Part shown: positions 34,221 to 42,596 of the stretch, one piece after another
Layout of the letters: the number at the start of each line of letters is the position of its first letter
Numbering within the stretch: the first letter of the stretch is position 1
Assembly: GCA_964445105.1 (NCBI GenBank)
Contig: CAYUJS010000008.1
Coordinates: 1-47,064 of the forward strand
Source of the DNA: CAWBNS01 sp964445105
Lineage (GTDB): Bacteria > Chlamydiota > Chlamydiia > Chlamydiales > JAJFMA01
Length of the DNA stretch: 47,064 nucleotides
Reading direction: 5' to 3'
The notes under the pieces: model-generated
Databases searched by the model: none
Seen by the model: only the letters and a program-made list of their open reading frames with translations
What the model was told of the DNA's origin: nothing
Program-made: the position numbers and the translations under genes

Positions 34221-35084
34221 TCAAACCCCAGTACTTTTCATCAGGAAGTAGAATAAAGGAACGCTGAGGATCATGGAATCAAAGATATCCAGCATGCCGC
34301 CAAGGCCTGGAAGGCTGCTGCTATCTTTTACGCCTGCGTCGCGCTTGAAAAGCGATTCTAGTAGGTCTCCGATCTGTCCTACCGTGCCAAGGCACAGGCC
34401 AAAAACCAGGCACTGAGCCATAGATAATTGTAGACCCTCGGGTTGAAAGGCGGGGACAAAAAAAGCCGCGGCAAGGGCAAAGCCTAACCCTCCTAGAGCA
34501 CCCTCAACCGATTTTTTAGGGCTGATGGCGGGGGCCAGAGGGATCTTGCCCCGCCATTTTCCCAGAATATAAGCGCCTACATCGGTCATTTTTGTAACCA
34601 CTACTGCATAGATCAGCCACCAGCGGCCATCTTGGGCTAGCTCCTGGAACGGAAAATAGGCGATGCACAACAAGTAGCTGAAGGACACGGCGATGTAAAA
34701 AAATCCAAAAAGAGTGATGGCCGAGTTGGCGATGAGGTCTTGTTGAGGCCGCTGGTAATTTTGAAAGAAGAAGACCAGAACACCAGCTAGAAAGACCACT
34801 GCGTGCAAATTCTCCAACTCGTGGTAACGTAACGAAAAAAAGATAGCCACCAGGTAAGCCACCGTCATCCAGAAGCCTATGCGCACGAAGGGCGCGTAAC
34901 CGCGCGCGATCGCCATCTCGTAGTATTCCCAGATTGCCATCCCCACAAAAGAGGCGAGAGCGGCCAAAAAGAGCCACGAGCCAAGCGTGTGGTGAGACAT
35001 CAACGCCAAGGCCAAAAACAGGAACATGGCTATGGTCCCAATAACTATACGCTGAACGACTCGAATTGAAATATTTTGCATCAT
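34221..35084 (-). CDS. cdsA: phosphatidate cytidylyltransferase
   Basis: 287 residues with about eight membrane helices. It makes CDP-diacylglycerol from phosphatidic acid and CTP. The C-terminal signature region is present: SPKKSVEGALGGLGFALA, GQIGDLLESLFKRDAGVKDS and LPGLGGMLDIFDSMILSVP. The usual PGHGGxLDRxDS is changed to PGLGGMLDIFDS, with His and Arg replaced; the key D and KR..KD residues remain. It overlaps uppS by four bases. Membrane lipid and undecaprenyl lipid genes are commonly paired this way. Confidence 0.92.
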   Translation of the reverse strand: MMQNISIRVVQRIVIGTIAMFLFLALALMSHHTLGSWLFLAALASFVGMAIWEYYEMAIARGYAPFVRIGFWMTVAYLVAIFFSLRYHELENLHAVVFLAGVLVFFFQNYQRPQQDLIANSAITLFGFFYIAVSFSYLLCIAYFPFQELAQDGRWWLIYAVVVTKMTDVGAYILGKWRGKIPLAPAISPKKSVEGALGGLGFALAAAFFVPAFQPEGLQLSMAQCLVFGLCLGTVGQIGDLLESLFKRDAGVKDSSSLPGLGGMLDIFDSMILSVPLFYFLMKSTGV

Positions 35085-35836
35085 GAACCTAACCGTCTTT
35101 GGCGGTGTTGATAAACCTGGACCGCCTCCAGGAGATGTCCCGGAGTAAAGTCAGGCCAGAGGACGTCTGTAACGTAAATTTCGGAATAGCAGATTTGCCA
35201 TAGCAAGAAATTGCTAACACGCATTTCGCCGCTAGTACGGATAAATAACTCAGGATCGCCCCAACGAGCAGTATCAAGATGGTCTGCAATGGTTTGTTCC
35301 GTAATTTGTCCTGGGGAAAGCACGCCATCGACAGCCTCCTGAGCGATTTTCGTAACCGCACGCCTGATCTCGTCGCGGCTGCCGTAATTAATAGCAAGCA
35401 CCAGGGTCAGCTTGTCTCCTTCGCGGCCAACGGTTTTGGCTTGCTCGATGAGCGGCAGGATTTCGGCAGGAAGGCCTGATAGATCACCAATAACATCGAG
35501 GCGCACCCCAAACTCCTGCAGTTCTTCGCGGCATTGGGTAAGATTTACTTTCAGCAAATACATGAGGTATTCCACCTCTTCTGGACTGCGCCGCCAATTT
35601 TCTGTGGAGAAAGAATAGAGGGTAAAAGTGCTGATGCCAAGTTCAGAGGCAGCCTGCACGATATCTCGTAGCATTTGCGCGCCGCGTTGGTGCCCTTTTA
35701 CAAGATCTAGATCACTTTTACGCGCCCAGCGCCTATTGCCGTCCGGAATAATCGCGATGTGCTTAGGAATGCGTGTAGGGTCGATAGAGGCCAACTGTTC
35801 CGGCTGAAAAATAGGCTTACGCTGGTTGGTCTGCAC
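35081..35836 (-). CDS. uppS: undecaprenyl diphosphate synthase (cis-prenyltransferase)
   Basis: 251 residues. Condenses isopentenyl diphosphates in cis to give the C55 carrier for peptidoglycan and LPS. Motifs: HIAIIPDGNRRWARKSDLD (catalytic Asp), VKGHQRGAQMLRDIV, FTLYSFSTENWRRSPEEVEY, LAINYGSRDEIRRAV, and DPELFIRTSGEMRVSNFLLW followed by YSEIYVTDVLWPDF. All residues known to bind the diphosphates are in place. It heads the pair with cdsA; lepA lies 73 bp upstream on the same strand. Confidence 0.96.
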   Translation of the reverse strand: MQTNQRKPIFQPEQLASIDPTRIPKHIAIIPDGNRRWARKSDLDLVKGHQRGAQMLRDIVQAASELGISTFTLYSFSTENWRRSPEEVEYLMYLLKVNLTQCREELQEFGVRLDVIGDLSGLPAEILPLIEQAKTVGREGDKLTLVLAINYGSRDEIRRAVTKIAQEAVDGVLSPGQITEQTIADHLDTARWGDPELFIRTSGEMRVSNFLLWQICYSEIYVTDVLWPDFTPGHLLEAVQVYQHRQRRLGS

Positions 35837-35909
35837 GTCCTCTCCTTAATTGTCTCTTCATGGGCAAGCCTGCCACTGTTGACAAACTCGCAAAGTTGCC
35901 ACCCGGGCT

Positions 35910-37712
35910 TTAGGTTTTCAGAACCTCCATAAAGGCTCTTTGAGGAATGGATACTTTGCCGATTTCTTTCATTTTCTTCTTTCCTTTTTTCTGCTTTTCC
36001 CAGAGCTTACGTTTGCGCGAGATATCGCCACCGTAGCATTTGGCGGTAACGTTTTTAGAAAGAGCGCTGATAGTTTCCCGCGCGATAATTTTGCCACCGA
36101 TCGCCGCCTGAATAGGCACTTTAAACAGCTGCTGTGGGATCACATCTACAAGTTTGGCGCAAACAGCTCTTCCTTTTTGATCAGCTTTAGAGCGGTGCAC
36201 CAACACAGAGAAAGCGTCTACAGGTTCTTCGTTAACGCGAATTTCTAATTTAACCACATCGCTTTTCTCATAGCGATTGAATTCATAATCGAAAGAACCA
36301 TAGCCACGGGTAATGGATTTAAGCTTATCGTTGAAGTCGATGATGATTTCCGCAAGCGGGAGGTGATAGGTCATCATAAGGCGATGGGCATCCATCGTGT
36401 CGGTTTTTACGCACTCGCCACGCTTCTCCATGCCGAGGTTCATCACCGCGCCCAGGTATTCGTTGGGCACCATGACGTGGCAAGTCATGTAGGGTTCCTC
36501 AATTGATTTGATGTGCGCAGGGTCAGGAAAATGCGCAGGATTATCGATCTCTTTGGTCGTGCCGTCATTCAGGTGCACAAGATAGATAACGCTTGGTGAG
36601 GTGGAGATGATGTCCAGATCAAATTCACGCTGTAGCCGCTCAAACACAATTTCCAGATGTAATAAACCAAGGAAACCGCAGCGAAAACCGAAGCCAAGGG
36701 CTTGGCTACTTTCCTGCTCGATATGCAAGGCAGAGTCATTGAGCTGCAGTTTTTCCAACGCGTCGCGCAAGGCTTCAAAGTCCGAAGAATCAACTGGATA
36801 AATGCCGGCGAATACCACCGGCTGTACGAGCCTAAAGCCCGGTAAAGGCTCTACATGAGCCCCCTTTTGCATCGTGATGGTATCGCCGATTTTCACATCG
36901 GTTGTCTTTTTGATACTAGCGACGAGATAACCCACCTCGCCAGGCCGCAGGACCTCTACGGGCTTTTCACGAGGCGAAAAAACGCCTACCTCTAAAACTT
37001 CGAAGCCCTTGTCGCTGACCATCATCTTAATCAGCGAGCCTTTGCGGATGGACCCACTGAACACTCTGACATAGACCATCACGCCCCGGTAAGCATCGTA
37101 GTGTGAATCGAACACCAGAGCGCGCAAATGTTCATCCTCCGGCTCTGCAGGCTGGGGTACATCCGTGACGATGCGCTCAAGAATCTCTTCACAATTCAAA
37201 CCCGATTTAGCGGAGCAGCAAACAGCATTTGTCGCATCAATGCCAATAACCTCTTCGATCTGTCTTTTAGCGCTAGCGACATCCGCAGCAGGCAGATCGA
37301 TTTTGTTGATGATAGGTAAGATTTCGAGATTCCGCTCAAATGCAAGCAATACGTTAGCTAAAGACTGCGCCTGTACTCCTTGAGCCGCATCAATCACGAG
37401 TAAGGCCCCTTCGCAAGCGGCCAATGAGCGCGAAACTTCGTAAGTGAAGTCGACGTGTCCGGGCGTGTCGATGAGATTAAATTGGTAAACTCGGCCCTCT
37501 TTGGACTGATAATACATGGTTACAGGGTGCGCTTTGATGGTGATACCACGCTCACGCTCCAGGTCCATGTCATCCAGGACCTGTGCCTGCATGTCACGCG
37601 CCTCTACTGTGTGAGTTAGCTCTAGCAGCCTGTCCGCTAGGGTTGACTTGCCATGATCGATGTGGGCGATGATGGAAAAGTTTCGAATCCATTTGGGGTG
37701 ATAATCAAACAT
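35910..37712 (-). CDS. lepA: elongation factor 4 (LepA), ribosomal GTPase
   Basis: 600 residues, the full family length. GTPase motifs: AHIDHGKSTLADRLLELT (G1), RERGITIKAHPV (G2), DTPGHVDFTYEVSRSL (G3), NKIDLPAADV (G4) and CSAKSGLNCEEIL (G5). Domains II, III, V and the LepA-specific C-terminal domain follow, with GYGSFDYEFNRYEKSDVVK and KCYGGDISRKRKLWEKQKKG, the conserved CTD signature. It acts on the ribosome, back-translocation or initiation quality control having been proposed. In Chlamydia lepA neighbours gnd; here the two are 4 kb apart. Confidence 0.97.
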   Translation of the reverse strand: MFDYHPKWIRNFSIIAHIDHGKSTLADRLLELTHTVEARDMQAQVLDDMDLERERGITIKAHPVTMYYQSKEGRVYQFNLIDTPGHVDFTYEVSRSLAACEGALLVIDAAQGVQAQSLANVLLAFERNLEILPIINKIDLPAADVASAKRQIEEVIGIDATNAVCCSAKSGLNCEEILERIVTDVPQPAEPEDEHLRALVFDSHYDAYRGVMVYVRVFSGSIRKGSLIKMMVSDKGFEVLEVGVFSPREKPVEVLRPGEVGYLVASIKKTTDVKIGDTITMQKGAHVEPLPGFRLVQPVVFAGIYPVDSSDFEALRDALEKLQLNDSALHIEQESSQALGFGFRCGFLGLLHLEIVFERLQREFDLDIISTSPSVIYLVHLNDGTTKEIDNPAHFPDPAHIKSIEEPYMTCHVMVPNEYLGAVMNLGMEKRGECVKTDTMDAHRLMMTYHLPLAEIIIDFNDKLKSITRGYGSFDYEFNRYEKSDVVKLEIRVNEEPVDAFSVLVHRSKADQKGRAVCAKLVDVIPQQLFKVPIQAAIGGKIIARETISALSKNVTAKCYGGDISRKRKLWEKQKKGKKKMKEIGKVSIPQRAFMEVLKT

Positions 37713-37929
37713 GCAAATATCTAAACGCCGTTAATTTAAGTAAGAGGCGAGGATAATGCATCGGGGAGATGTTTTCAAGGAGTGCCAATACGCTTACAGC
37801 AGCCCCCGCTTAAAAAAAGAAGCTGCCCGACTCTGATGCGGCTATCAGCATCCATAGCCAAGACGCCGCAAACCAAGCCCGCTGCCCTCGCTGAGCGAAT
37901 TTCTTTTTTGGCGCGAACTGCTGAATGCG

Positions 37930-38328
37930 CTATTTTTTTACGGTGTTGATCGGCCCCCTTTCATTGATCCAGACGGAAAGGCCTTCAGGGTATTTGTAAA
38001 GATTGGAATAGCCCATTGTCACAAGACGATCTATCATGTGTTGGCTCATTGGGCAGCTAGCGCTCCAGCAATAGACAACGATAGGGGCGTCTTTTTTAGG
38101 CAGGATAACGCCGATTGCTTGTTCTGCCGAGTTATAAGGCAAAATGATGGCATTCTCGATACGCTGCCCATTGTCATATGCTGGTGTTCTAGCATCGACA
38201 ATGACCAAATTTGGCACCGTTGCGATCAGTTGCTTTAATTGGTTGGTGTTCACCTCAGCATAGCTCGAAGCCGCCTGCGCTGTGAAAGGACACAATGCGA
38301 TCACTACAAGAGAAATCCACTTGAACAT
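37930..38328 (-). CDS. periplasmic rhodanese-like protein
   Basis: 132 residues from ATG 38328, preferred over the longer frame starting at 38427 because GGAGG stands five bases before it and a signal peptide then opens the protein (MFKWISLVVIALCPFTAQA, cleavage after AQA). A single rhodanese domain follows: VIVDARTPAYDNGQRIENAI, LPYNSAEQAI and VVYCWSASCPMSQHMIDRL, where the Cys of YCWSASC is the expected active-site residue of the CxxxxC loop. It could transfer sulfur or detoxify in the periplasm. It stands alone, 217 bp downstream of lepA's start. Confidence 0.8.
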   Translation of the reverse strand: MFKWISLVVIALCPFTAQAASSYAEVNTNQLKQLIATVPNLVIVDARTPAYDNGQRIENAIILPYNSAEQAIGVILPKKDAPIVVYCWSASCPMSQHMIDRLVTMGYSNLYKYPEGLSVWINERGPINTVKK

Positions 38329-38454
38329 ACTAGCCTCCAGTTTATAGATCCTACTTTTAGTCATAATCCGTTTCGGCTGATTTGTAAATGTCTTCTTTAG
38401 CCCTTCCATCCTAAATTCGGACAGCAACTAAGGAAACACAAGACTGACTGTGGT

Positions 38455-38835
38455 TTAGGTGCTATTCTGACTTAGCGGAGCAGTAAGCCAGCCGCCCGCC
38501 AGCCATACCTGCCGCCTAAAAGGCGGGGAGGAATAAAAAAGCTTAGCGAAAAGACTGGAAGAGGGATGGATAGCGCCTCGCCCACATATTGACAGATAAA
38601 GTCTAGGAATTGGGGCAAACACATTTTTTAAGCGGACAGCAGCCGCACTGACCTGTGCCAGAGCTTCCGCGTTGACTATTTTACGCACGTCGCCCGAACC
38701 GTACTTCCAAACTATACTCGAGATCTCCTGAAGGAGCGGCGCTGGAGTGAGCTGCTCTTCGACGTATGCTGTATTGGCGCGCTGTGGGACAGGAGCAAGC
38801 TTCTCTTTAAAGTAAGGCCTTAAGAGCTTTTTCAT
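38455..38835 (-). CDS. small unknown protein family, copy C, C-terminal part (frameshifted)
   Basis: 126 residues. It continues the gene at 38832-39230: MKKLLRPYFKEKLAPVPQRA matches MKELLKPHVAKNLAPVLAQA of the uninterrupted paralogue at 41868-42482, and VRLKNVFAPIPRLY matches ARLKNLFSPIGRLY. Between these blocks it has about 40 extra residues (YVEEQLTPAPLLQEISSIVW and onwards). A single-base loss relative to the paralogue puts a TGA at the junction, with ATGA overlap that would allow restart. The C-terminus is hydrophobic and aromatic. The family is unknown to me. Confidence 0.55.
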   Translation of the reverse strand: MKKLLRPYFKEKLAPVPQRANTAYVEEQLTPAPLLQEISSIVWKYGSGDVRKIVNAEALAQVSAAAVRLKNVFAPIPRLYLSICGRGAIHPSSSLFAKLFYSSPPFRRQVWLAGGWLTAPLSQNST

Positions 38836-39230
38836 ATCTTTTGGAGCGACCTATACTTATATTTTTCCATGAACTTACCTCCCGTCAATCGGTCGTAGTC
38901 GTCCCTTGCGAATCGATCGTGTTCTAGGAAGACCTTAACTTCAAGGTCATTCTGAGCCAGGGCAGAGAATAAATTCGCAACTTCTCCCTCCCACGGCTCA
39001 ATCACTTTTCGGCGAGTCAAGTTTTCTATGACGAGGCTAACGGTCTCCTTATCTGTGAGGCCTGCTTTTTTAAAGCGTAACGCCATCTCTTTACAACTAG
39101 ACAAATTGATTTCTGCTACCTCATGGAGTTTCTCCCGATGACTTTCGTACTCAATAATCTTATTTGACATCTTCTCAACCACTGGCCCAACACACTCGTG
39201 CAGCTTCCATAACAAGCGATCATAGTCCAT
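38832..39230 (-). CDS. small unknown protein family, copy C, N-terminal part
   Basis: 132 residues, alpha-helical by composition. It shares with the paralogue at 41868-42482 the blocks LLWKLHECV, ALRFKKAGLTDKETV, NLTRRKVIEPWE, DLEVKVFLEHDRFARDDYDR and GGKFMEKYKYRSLQ. The frame stops right after the last block. Upstream of the ATG the same frame stays open for about 30 codons (PASSSAAGALKEEVARPR) without a start codon, so the true start may have been lost. It lies in the locus around the LanM-like gene, same strand. Confidence 0.6.
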   Translation of the reverse strand: MDYDRLLWKLHECVGPVVEKMSNKIIEYESHREKLHEVAEINLSSCKEMALRFKKAGLTDKETVSLVIENLTRRKVIEPWEGEVANLFSALAQNDLEVKVFLEHDRFARDDYDRLTGGKFMEKYKYRSLQKI

Positions 39231-39416
39231 ACGGGGCCGGGCGACTTCCTCTTTCAGCGCACCAGCGGCGCTCGAGGAGGCAGGTTCTGAGGCCTCTTTT
39301 TCCAGCCCCGGTCCGAATCAGCGACTGGCCGCCGCACACAAGAGCAACCGGTTCACGTAGGCAGAGGACAAGCCTGCGACTATCATGCGAAAACGCTCAG
39401 GGCCGGCAGGCAATGC

Positions 39417-39600
39417 CTATCCCAGCGGGCTAATCGACAAAATTCGAGTAAACAAATTTTTCAATTGAGTAACTCCTGAACTGGCATGTTCTAGGATCGG
39501 CACAAGCGCCTTTCCGACGTGCGGCTTTAAGCGTTGTTTCATTCTTTCTTGAAGCGACCCCTATCTATGTTTCTCCATAAAATCGCTTCGTTGGATCTAG
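39417..39600 (-). pseudogene. small unknown protein family, copy B, decayed
   Basis: The minus strand reads SDFMEKHR, stop, GSLQERMKQRLKPHVGKALV then PILEHASSGVTQLKNLFTRI and a stop. It aligns with GDFMEKHRYGPLQEKMKELL and following residues of the paralogue at 41868-42482. A nonsense codon (TAG) replaces the Tyr codon and the N-terminal two thirds are missing. It lies immediately downstream of the LanM-like gene. Confidence 0.65.
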
Positions 39601-39711
39601 CTGCGCCAGGGGCCAAAAAGTGCTGCAAACAGTCAAGTCAGTTGCCTGCGGTTTTTAGTTCCGCGACCGACTTCGAAACCGAGCCTGGAACCCGCGAAGC
39701 TCAGCGAGCGC

Positions 39712-41685
39712 TTATAACCCTTGAAATTCGGGCTCTAGAAAAAAACCTGTCAGCCCCATGCTTCGCGCCTTCGCTACACCCTCGCTAGCCAGCTCGGCAC
39801 CGCTCTTTTTGGCTGTTCCCAAGAGAAAGCTTCCAAAATACAGCCCACCTTTCATGTCTGTCGAAAAGGCGGGAATATCGCCGTGCCTAGCGCTTTCTTC
39901 AAAGACTTCGCTCAGCCTAGCTGCCATCGCCAACGCAGCATCAACGCCCGCAGAGCCCAGAGCAGTATTGAGTTGATCACGCTTTCCATCAACCAACGCG
40001 CAAATCAGTTCCTCATTAGCCGATGCATCCTCGCTGGATGCGACCAACCGAACCGTTTCAAGTGGGCCGATCAGATCGAAGTACTTAAAATGCTCCTCGA
40101 ACAGCTTCTTTAAAACGCTATGGTGAAATTCGCGACCCCACATAGCGGGACTATCTTGCAGGACAGCTTGAAGTGAACCTGTGCCCACGATAAGGTATCT
40201 GAGCACGAGAGAGCTGTCCTCAGCCGCCTGCTTTATAAAACCTAAAAATTCTTCATTATGGCTTATGACGAGTTGCTGCAATTGGGAAAACCCTTTGAGG
40301 ATCCCTTCAAAATACACTGTCTTTTTGTTGTTGTAATGAGTCTCCATCGGGACCACATCTTCGTCGTTGACCCAAACCACATCCTTGCCTTTGACCCAAA
40401 CCACTTCATTATTGGTGGCGTGTTTTGCTTCGACATCACCGAGCCTGTAAACGGCTTGAAAAAGGTGGGTCTGCTGATCAGTATTCAAACTTCTGACATC
40501 AAACGCAACCTCCAGATCGACAAGATCAGGTCGCTTGCTATGCACTACCACATTTCCTTGATGTAGATCAGAAATACCAAAAATTTGAGAGATAGCTTGA
40601 ATGGCACCTATTGTGAAATAATACTGTAGCATATGGCCATCATGCAGATAGTAATCGTTATCCAGATAGTAATCATTTTGCTCATGAGATAAAAATTTAG
40701 CGTACCCGTAGCCATTCCTTGAGAGCTGTGGAAAAACTGGGAGAGAAATTTTCACTTTAGAGAAGTCATCAGCGGCTGACAATGAGCTGCTAGAGGAGGA
40801 ACTGCCAGAAGGCACATCACCGCTTGCCAGCCTATTTACCAAACAGAACAGACTGCCCTCGACGTCGCCGCATATCAAATTATCTATTGCAATGCTTCTT
40901 GGCTTATAGACGAGCTTTAGGACCCCTCCACCCGGCGCGCGCAGTTCGATAGATGACGGTTTTACTCCTCCATTGTGGGTCTCCCCGTCTGTTTGCACGA
41001 TTTTGGACAAAATAATGCCACGATGCCCGTCAGCTGCCTCTTTTGGAAGGAAAATCTTTGCTATCTCTGCGTTATCTATTCCTACATTTTTTTTGATAGC
41101 TTCCATAGATAATTTAAAATCAAGCAACCTAGTTTGGATCAGACTCCTCAAGGCGCGAGAGTTCGTTGCGGGAGATAAAAATCTTCCCAGAGATGTGATT
41201 TCTTCGACTAGGAGCCGTTCGTTTTCAGGGTTATCGGCTTCTCTTGGAACGTACTGCATGAAAGACCGCACAATAGCTTTAACTTTCCTTGCGAAAAGAT
41301 CTTCCGAGGCACCAGCGTCAGCGCCTAATCCTGCAGCCTCGACGCCCTGCATCAGCACCGCCCAGTGCGCAGCAAGGCTCTTGTAGAGGCAGGCTGCTCC
41401 CAGAACGCAAGAACCTAGCTTCAGCCGACTACTTTGATCCTGAACTGTGACAAAAAAGAACGAACTGACCATCGTAGCGGCCACGCCCAAAGCAGACAGC
41501 TCCCCCCGCAGGACACGCGCCGCTGCATCTTCCGTACGCAAAGTAGGCAACGACGCCCCAGTCGCTAAGGTACTCACCTTTCGACCATGAAATAAATGCA
41601 AAAAACTCGGAAACCTAGGCAGCCAATTTTGGAAATGACCAAGACGCGCTCCGCCCCGGAAAGCCTCATCAGCTGGCCTACTCAT
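39712..41685 (-). CDS. LanM-like (DUF4135-type) dehydratase/kinase-fold protein with N-terminal membrane hairpin
   Basis: 657 residues; GGGAGA lies six bases before the ATG. Residues 64-81 (SALGVAATMVSSFFFVTV) and 88-112 (LKLGSCVLGAACLYKSLAAH) form two hydrophobic helices with a very short turn, like the bilobed hairpin of chlamydial inclusion membrane proteins. The middle carries the conserved blocks of LanM dehydratase domains: GVLKLVYKPRS near 257 (ATP-site Lys), NGYGYAKFLSHEQ, SDLHQGNVVV near 372 (D, H and N) and DLVDLEVAFDV near 390 (metal-binding Asp). LanM enzymes phosphorylate and then eliminate Ser/Thr of lantibiotic precursors and share a fold with lipid kinases. The LanC-type cyclase domain, with its zinc Cys/His motifs, is absent. 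No obvious precursor, protease or transporter accompanies it. A host-directed kinase is as likely as a peptide-modifying enzyme. Paralogous small genes flank it. Confidence 0.75.
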   Translation of the reverse strand: MSRPADEAFRGGARLGHFQNWLPRFPSFLHLFHGRKVSTLATGASLPTLRTEDAAARVLRGELSALGVAATMVSSFFFVTVQDQSSRLKLGSCVLGAACLYKSLAAHWAVLMQGVEAAGLGADAGASEDLFARKVKAIVRSFMQYVPREADNPENERLLVEEITSLGRFLSPATNSRALRSLIQTRLLDFKLSMEAIKKNVGIDNAEIAKIFLPKEAADGHRGIILSKIVQTDGETHNGGVKPSSIELRAPGGGVLKLVYKPRSIAIDNLICGDVEGSLFCLVNRLASGDVPSGSSSSSSSLSAADDFSKVKISLPVFPQLSRNGYGYAKFLSHEQNDYYLDNDYYLHDGHMLQYYFTIGAIQAISQIFGISDLHQGNVVVHSKRPDLVDLEVAFDVRSLNTDQQTHLFQAVYRLGDVEAKHATNNEVVWVKGKDVVWVNDEDVVPMETHYNNKKTVYFEGILKGFSQLQQLVISHNEEFLGFIKQAAEDSSLVLRYLIVGTGSLQAVLQDSPAMWGREFHHSVLKKLFEEHFKYFDLIGPLETVRLVASSEDASANEELICALVDGKRDQLNTALGSAGVDAALAMAARLSEVFEESARHGDIPAFSTDMKGGLYFGSFLLGTAKKSGAELASEGVAKARSMGLTGFFLEPEFQGL

Positions 41686-41867
41686 AAACTTCTCCCTTCA
41701 TGTTGCGATCAATCGAACGTACTTATAAAGAATTTTTTAAATATTAATGAGATTTTTTGGCTGGAGACCGCGAAAAGGAGCGCGCTCTAGGAACCCAAAG
41801 CAAAAAAAAGGAAACAGAGCGCGCGCTGGCATTTACTTCACAAGCTTCAATCTGCTAAAGCGGGCGG

Positions 41868-42482
41868 CTATCTACCGCCCAAAAGGCGGGGCTGAACATT
41901 TAAAAAAAGCAAGCAAAAAGCCGACACATTCAAAGGAGTCGAGGCCGGCCTCGATCCACGCACCGCGCGGTACAGCCTGCCGATCGGGCTGAACAAGTTC
42001 TTTAGGCGCGCAGTAGCTGAGTTGGCCTGCGCCAAAACTGGAGCGAGGTTCTTTGCAACGTGGGGTTTTAAAAGCTCCTTCATTTTTTCTTGAAGCGGCC
42101 CATATCTATGTTTCTCCATAAAATCACCGCTAAGCAGCCGGCCATAATCGGCTTTTGTAAATTGGTCGCGCTCCAAGAAAGCCTTAACTTCAGCATCTTG
42201 ATCAGGGAGAGATCGAAAAACTTGTGCAATCGCTTCTTCTTTGGGCTTGATCACTTTTTGGCGGGCCAGGTTTCTTGCTACGCGGTCAACAGTCTCTTCA
42301 TCTGTAAGGCCTGCTTTTTTGAGCCTCAACGCAACGTCCTTGTATTCAGCGAAATGCTTTGCAGCGATCCGCTGAAGTTTGTCATCTTTATAACCGGCAA
42401 TCTTGCTTGCTATCTCTGCAAGGATCGGCTTGACGCAAGCGTGGAGCTTCCAAAGCAGCTCGTCACGGTCAATCTTCCGCAC
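41868..42482 (-). CDS. small unknown protein family, copy A (longest open copy)
   Basis: 204 residues from GTG 42482. Blocks shared with copies B and C: DELLWKLHACVKPILAEIAS, ALRLKKAGLTDEETVDRV, NLARQKVIKPKEE, DAEVKAFLERDQFTKADYGR, SGDFMEKHRYGPLQEKMKEL and ARLKNLFSPIGRLYRAV. It is mostly helical and charged and ends in a hydrophobic piece (VSAFCLLFLNVQPRLL). No known domain is recognised. In the same frame a good ribosome binding site and ATG (42596) lie upstream, but a TAA after 20 codons interrupts. It ends 183 bp before the start of the LanM-like gene, same strand. Confidence 0.65.
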   Translation of the reverse strand: MRKIDRDELLWKLHACVKPILAEIASKIAGYKDDKLQRIAAKHFAEYKDVALRLKKAGLTDEETVDRVARNLARQKVIKPKEEAIAQVFRSLPDQDAEVKAFLERDQFTKADYGRLLSGDFMEKHRYGPLQEKMKELLKPHVAKNLAPVLAQANSATARLKNLFSPIGRLYRAVRGSRPASTPLNVSAFCLLFLNVQPRLLGGR

Positions 42483-42533
42483 TCCCGATGCCGGCGCGGC
42501 GGCAAGGCCAGGTAGAAGGGTTGTAGGAGCCTC

Positions 42534-42596
42534 TTAGGCCACCCAAGAGCAGCCCTGATTACTATCGAGTGCCTGAGCATTATATGAAAATTGCAT
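42534..42596 (-). CDS. 20-codon leader reading frame before copy A
   Basis: ATG at 42596 is preceded by CGAGGAGTATACC, the best ribosome binding site in this locus. The frame encodes MQFSYNAQALDSNQGCSWVA and stops at TAA (42536-42534), then continues in the same frame without further stops into copy A. Either the gene was interrupted by a nonsense mutation and is now a pseudogene with possible restart at GTG 42482, or a short leader peptide is made. Confidence 0.4.
   Translation of the reverse strand: MQFSYNAQALDSNQGCSWVA

Noticed and set aside
39164..39433. 89-codon plus-strand frame near copy B
   Set aside because: It is basic, proline-rich and antisense to the decayed small-gene copies, with no start signal.
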